From assembly GCF_900177375.1 (NCBI RefSeq), contig NZ_FWZU01000004.1:310001-374000 (forward strand): DNA of 64,000 bases, given 5' to 3'. Positions 60,783-64,000 of the stretch are shown in pieces. The notes beneath the pieces are model-generated. The model saw only the letters and a list, made by a program, of their open reading frames with translations. It did no database searches and was not told the DNA's origin. The first letter of the stretch is position 1, and each line of letters begins with the position of its first letter. The stretch comes from Desulfovibrio gilichinskyi. GTDB taxonomy: Bacteria; Desulfobacterota; Desulfovibrionia; Desulfovibrionales; Desulfovibrionaceae. The translations under genes and the position numbers were made by a program.

Positions 60783-61964
60783 CTATATTGGAAGAAGTAC
60801 TGTGAAACATGAGCCTTTGTCAGGTTCGCTGTCCACTATGATTTCACCGTTATGCTCGCGAACGATATTGTAGCAGGTAGATAAGCCAATGCCTATTCCG
60901 TGTCCTACTGATTTAGTCGTAAAAAAAGGTTCAAAAAGCATGTCTTTGTTTTCCGGTGGAATGCCGCATCCTGAGTCACTGACTTTCAGCCCCACGTGGG
61001 TGGCTGTGGAAAATGTTTGCACATGAATTTCCCCGGACTCACCTACGGCATCAATTGCGTTGGTCATTAGATTCAGTATTACTTGTTTGAGCTGAGCTTC
61101 ATCCCCATATATGTGGGATAGCGATGGAGCCAGTTCTGTTCTAAGGTTGATATCTTTTCTTTTACGGAATTGATGGTCCAGTAATCGTAGAGTATCTTTT
61201 GCAACTTGATTTAAGTCGACAGGAAGGAAATCAGCTGCAACGGGACGGCTGAATGAAAGCAGTGTTTTTACAATATCCTGACAACGCAGACATTCTTTCA
61301 GAATGGTGTTTGTGTAGTCGTTCAGATCTTCCGCCAATTCGTCCGGCACGGAGTCGTCCAGTCTGGCCAGCCTACGCTGAATTCCTTCTGCAAATCCGGC
61401 TACGGCTGCCATAGGGTTGTTAATTTCATGGGCGACGCCGGCGGCAAGAACTCCGATGGTAGCCATCTTTTCTGCCTGATAGAACTTTGCCTGATATTCT
61501 TTTTCTAAAGTAACATCCCGCTTGAATATGAGGATACGGTTTTCAGTAAGATCAGGATTTTTCAGTGGTGAGGCAACCATATCAAATTGCATATTCTTGC
61601 CGTCAACACGGAATATAGCCGTTTCTTTACAGACGGAATTGGTGGAAAGCGCGCGGAAAGCAGGGCATTCAGAGCAAGGTTTATTGTCATGTCTGAACAG
61701 GCTGTAGCATTTTCTGCCTATAGGATTAACACCGGGGAAAAGCTGTTCAAAAACATGATTGACCGAAATTATTTCAAGATTTTCAGAAAGAACCATCATT
61801 ACATCGGTTATGCCGTCAAGGATGGCAGCAATTTCGCGTCTTTGGTCCTCTGATTGAAGGTTCAGCTCAGTCAATTCCTGAATATTTTTTTGCAATTCTT
61901 GAAAGAAATTAAGTTTATTATGCTCAATGCCTATAAGGTCAAGAAGTGAAGTCTTGCTGGTCAT
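60783..61964 (-). CDS. PAS sensor histidine kinase, partner of the sigma-54 regulator
   Basis: A ~393-residue soluble kinase. A short coiled coil (~15-45) is followed by a PAS domain (~45-160) with an unusual cysteine set, CYSLFRHDNKPCSECPAF, and a further NSVCKE, which may bind metal or sense redox state. HisKA with AAGVAHEINNPMAAVAGFAEG and HATPase with LNLMTNAIDAVGE, VSDSGCGIP and GIGIGLSTCYNIV complete it. The ATG at 61964 overlaps the stop of the upstream dehydrogenase gene (TAATG) and has GAGG seven bases ahead, so translation is coupled. No membrane span. Confidence 0.92.
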   Translation of the reverse strand: MTSKTSLLDLIGIEHNKLNFFQELQKNIQELTELNLQSEDQRREIAAILDGITDVMMVLSENLEIISVNHVFEQLFPGVNPIGRKCYSLFRHDNKPCSECPAFRALSTNSVCKETAIFRVDGKNMQFDMVASPLKNPDLTENRILIFKRDVTLEKEYQAKFYQAEKMATIGVLAAGVAHEINNPMAAVAGFAEGIQRRLARLDDSVPDELAEDLNDYTNTILKECLRCQDIVKTLLSFSRPVAADFLPVDLNQVAKDTLRLLDHQFRKRKDINLRTELAPSLSHIYGDEAQLKQVILNLMTNAIDAVGESGEIHVQTFSTATHVGLKVSDSGCGIPPENKDMLFEPFFTTKSVGHGIGIGLSTCYNIVREHNGEIIVDSEPDKGSCFTVLLPI

Positions 61965-63124
61965 TACCATGCCTCGTTACAGATATTAAGAAGATCGCGC
62001 CAGTCGGCCTCTCTGGGATTTGGAACAGCGCAGGCATCCTGAACAGCCAGATGACATATTTCTTCCAGATGATTGTTATCAGGAAGGATATCACGCAGCC
62101 TCATTGGAATACCCAGATCTTCAAACATATGCTGCAATGTGTTGCAAACCTGTTCGGCCTGTATCTCTGTCGAGCAGATGTGTGCACCGTTAATAGTACG
62201 GGCTATAATTGCCATTTTGGTTTTACAGCTTGGGATGTTGAAGCGCATGACCGCCGGAAGTAATATAGGAAGAGTCATGCCGTGCATTACATCATAGCGA
62301 CCGCCGAGCGAATGAGCCACCGCATGTCCTATACCTAGTCCTGCATTGCTGAAAGACATCCCTGCCGCGGTACTTGCAATTGATAGATTCGTTAACGCTT
62401 CTGGATCTTTCGTATCTGCCGCAGGTTTGAGGTTTTCAGTAATCAGCTTGATAGCGTTTAAAGCTTGCGATTCCGTGAAAGGAGAAGCGAGCCTCGAAAC
62501 ATAGGACTCAATGGCGTGAGTCAGTGCGTCAACAGCTGAGGACAGGATTAATTTACGGGATTTAGTAATGAGTAGGTCTGGATCTATGATTGAAATATTG
62601 GGAACCAGTGAACGGCTGATAATGGACATCTTTACTTGCCGTTTTGTGTCTGTGATAATTGCGTACTGTGATACATCTGATCCGCCGCCGGCAGTGGTAG
62701 GGATAAAAATCATGGGCGGCAGGGGGTGGCTTATTCTGTTTGCTCCCTCGTAGTCGCTGATTTGTCCGCCGTTGCTGACTATTGTTGCGATTCCTTTTGC
62801 TGTGTCAATGGGACTTCCGCCGCCCAGTCCGATTATGACATCGGCCTTGTGCTCAATATACAACTTTGCCCCTTCATGAATTTGGGTGTCACGAGGGTTT
62901 GAAGTCACATCATTAAAATATGCACAGTCCATCTTTGAATTTTCAAGAATCTTTAGAACTTGTTTCACCCATCCGGAGTCTTCAAGTCCTTTATCGCTGA
63001 CCAGTAAAACCCTTTTGGCCCCAAGTCGCTGTGCACATGAAGCAAGGTACTTGATACTGCCGTTACCGAAGATTATTTCCGGTATGGCAAACTTAGTTAT
63101 CTGCACAAAGACTCCTTGTTTCAT
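61964..63124 (-). CDS. Iron-containing alcohol dehydrogenase in the regulatory operon (ErcA-like)
   Basis: A 386-residue group III alcohol dehydrogenase paralogue of the 57947 gene. GGGSPIDTAKGIATIV binds nucleotide. The iron ligands lie in the AVDALTHAIESYVS region, GHAVAHSLGGRYDVMHG and beyond. It is translationally coupled to the kinase and upstream of the sigma-54 regulator, so all three likely form one operon. In Pseudomonas a similar dehydrogenase, ErcA, acts in a two-component cascade controlling ethanol oxidation. A sensing role here is an inference; it may also simply be a catabolic enzyme. Confidence 0.9.
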   Translation of the reverse strand: MKQGVFVQITKFAIPEIIFGNGSIKYLASCAQRLGAKRVLLVSDKGLEDSGWVKQVLKILENSKMDCAYFNDVTSNPRDTQIHEGAKLYIEHKADVIIGLGGGSPIDTAKGIATIVSNGGQISDYEGANRISHPLPPMIFIPTTAGGGSDVSQYAIITDTKRQVKMSIISRSLVPNISIIDPDLLITKSRKLILSSAVDALTHAIESYVSRLASPFTESQALNAIKLITENLKPAADTKDPEALTNLSIASTAAGMSFSNAGLGIGHAVAHSLGGRYDVMHGMTLPILLPAVMRFNIPSCKTKMAIIARTINGAHICSTEIQAEQVCNTLQHMFEDLGIPMRLRDILPDNNHLEEICHLAVQDACAVPNPREADWRDLLNICNEAW

Positions 63125-63208
63125 AAGGTATATATATTATTATAAAAATTCTATTTATCATTTTATTCTCCGCGCTGAAAGCTGTAAAGTCAATAGGCCC
63201 TTTAGGCT

Positions 63209-63793
63209 TTAGCTTGGAAGTATATTGAAGTTTTCAAGAATTAACCCTGAAGATTTTTTTTTCAAAACAGTAGTACAGCAGTGTAGAGGAGACAGTTTAA
63301 ATATATTGGATAAAGGAAATTGGAGAGTAATATGAAGGATGATGCGGATAACTCCGGCATGAGTAACAATGACTACAGGTTTTTTATGTGCAAGGATTTT
63401 ATCCAGCCCGGTTTGAACCCTTTGCTTCAAGTCTGCAAAGCTTTCTCCCTTGGGAGGACGATAGTTTGCGAAATCCACTCCTCGCTTGATGTATTCATTT
63501 GGAAATTGTTCTTTTATTTGCTTGAAACTAAGTCCGTCCCAGTCTCCTAAGTTAATCTCAGCAAATTCCGGGCAGGATACAGCTGTAAGATTGCACTTTG
63601 TTTCAATTTCCGCAGCTGTTTCGCGTGTTCGTAAAAGAGGGCTTGTGTAGAGATGATCAAACGGTACATGACATAGTGATTTAGCTAGAATCTTAGCCTG
63701 TTTCAGTCCTGTATATGAAAGCGGAAGATCCGTTTGTCCTATGGCACATCCTTCAGCTTTTTCAGCCTCACCATGACGGATGAGTATAATCAT
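63209..63793 (-). CDS. Histidine phosphatase superfamily protein (phosphoglycerate mutase/CobC-like)
   Basis: A 194-residue enzyme with the catalytic LIRHGEAE at the N-terminus, GQTDLPLSYTGLKQA, YTSPLLRTRETA and the second His in VTHAGVIRIIL. Size and motifs fit alpha-ribazole-5'-phosphate phosphatase (CobC) or a phosphoglycerate-mutase-like phosphatase. Cobalamin genes occur in this window but some 17 kb away, so the CobC assignment is tentative. The upstream neighbour is a probable glycosyltransferase gene. Confidence 0.82.
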   Translation of the reverse strand: MIILIRHGEAEKAEGCAIGQTDLPLSYTGLKQAKILAKSLCHVPFDHLYTSPLLRTRETAAEIETKCNLTAVSCPEFAEINLGDWDGLSFKQIKEQFPNEYIKRGVDFANYRPPKGESFADLKQRVQTGLDKILAHKKPVVIVTHAGVIRIILHITLQFPLSNIFKLSPLHCCTTVLKKKSSGLILENFNILPS

Positions 63794-63836
63794 ATTTGAG
63801 CCTTGATGCTTTTAATTGCGTATAGTCAGTAAAATC

Positions 63837-64000
63837 TTAGGATACGAGTATTTGGTCTGACAACAAATCAATTATTCTGATTTTTGTTTCATCTTCATAT
63901 CTGGCCAGCAGGTTCTCGGCTCTTTTCTGGCGTTCTCCGATAGCTTTTGCGGCTTCGGGGTCGTCAGCCCATTTACACATTGTTTTTTCATATCGTTTTT
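63837..64000 (-). CDS. C-terminus of a probable glycosyltransferase (enters from outside the window)
   Basis: The last ~54 codons of a minus-strand gene ending in DLLSDQILVS. The part KWADDPEAAKAIGERQKRAE resembles the end of group 1 glycosyltransferases, where a DPE...A..G..+R helix closes the protein. Too little is visible to be sure. Confidence 0.5.
   Translation of the reverse strand, partial: KRYEKTMCKWADDPEAAKAIGERQKRAENLLARYEDETKIRIIDLLSDQILVS

Noticed and set aside
1-64000. CRISPR arrays, transposases, prophage or toxin-antitoxin modules
   Set aside because: No regularly spaced direct repeats, no transposase or integrase motifs and no recognisable toxin-antitoxin pair were seen on either strand.

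Overview
The window looks like a chromosomal segment of a sulfate-reducing bacterium of the Desulfovibrio group (Desulfovibrionales). The basis is the dissimilatory sulfate-reduction set (sat, aprBA, qmoABC plus a QmoD-like gene), a Desulfovibrio-type single-cluster ferredoxin, a divergent chorismate-mutase/EPSP-synthase-like fusion, an anaerobic-type (CbiD/CbiE-T) cobalamin pathway and two iron alcohol dehydrogenases beside a sigma-54 two-component system. Base composition is moderate, with AT-rich spacers. I saw no rRNA, tRNA, CRISPR array, transposase or prophage genes, so this reads as core genome rather than an island.

Layout. 1-2315 (minus): 5' part of an aconitase, a small coiled-coil-like protein and the chorismate-mutase/EPSPS-like fusion. 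2.4-12.9 kb: energy core, with sat (minus) divergent from aprB-aprA-qmoA-qmoB-qmoC-qmoD (plus), structured RNA between aprA and qmoA, and a strong terminator after qmoD. 13.4-18.3 kb: a complete branched-chain amino acid type ABC importer (livG-K-H-M-F). 18.5-22.2 kb: ferredoxin, LarE, an unknown secreted protein, a Cys-rich micro-protein, and flagellar FliJ and MotE. 22.3-28.2 kb: truA, a flagellar filament/hook-associated-like protein, a FapA/DUF342 protein and a BPL_N amidotransferase-like protein. 28.4-34.4 kb: valS, the CobA-HemD fusion, purN and a small-molecule kinase. 34.4-40.1 kb: signalling (histidine kinase; a Cache/HAMP/PP2C phosphatase coupled to a Cys-rich domain protein and AMMECR1). 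40.1-46.4 kb (minus): cobalamin genes cbiA, cbiD, cbiE/T and cbiF/cobM, interrupted by dinB. 46.4-57.6 kb: TPR protein, TrmJ-type methyltransferase, malic enzyme, several small proteins, a chemoreceptor, exonuclease III, a 29-residue membrane protein, unknown proteins and an ATP-grasp enzyme. 57.9-63.1 kb (minus): iron alcohol dehydrogenase with a clear sigma-54 promoter, followed by its likely control operon (second alcohol dehydrogenase, histidine kinase, sigma-54 response regulator). The end holds a histidine phosphatase and the C-terminus of a probable glycosyltransferase.

How it fits together. Sat activates sulfate to APS, AprBA reduces APS to sulfite, and QmoABC passes electrons from the quinone pool to AprBA. 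CobA-HemD makes precorrin-2 (also the branch point to siroheme), feeding the cbi genes. The most testable new points are the sigma-54/alcohol dehydrogenase circuit, the EPSPS-like protein without recognisable canonical active-site motifs, the tiered hairpins between aprA and qmoA, the micro-proteins, and a degenerate copy of the cbiD 3' end. All functions are inferred by reading the sequence; no database search was run.
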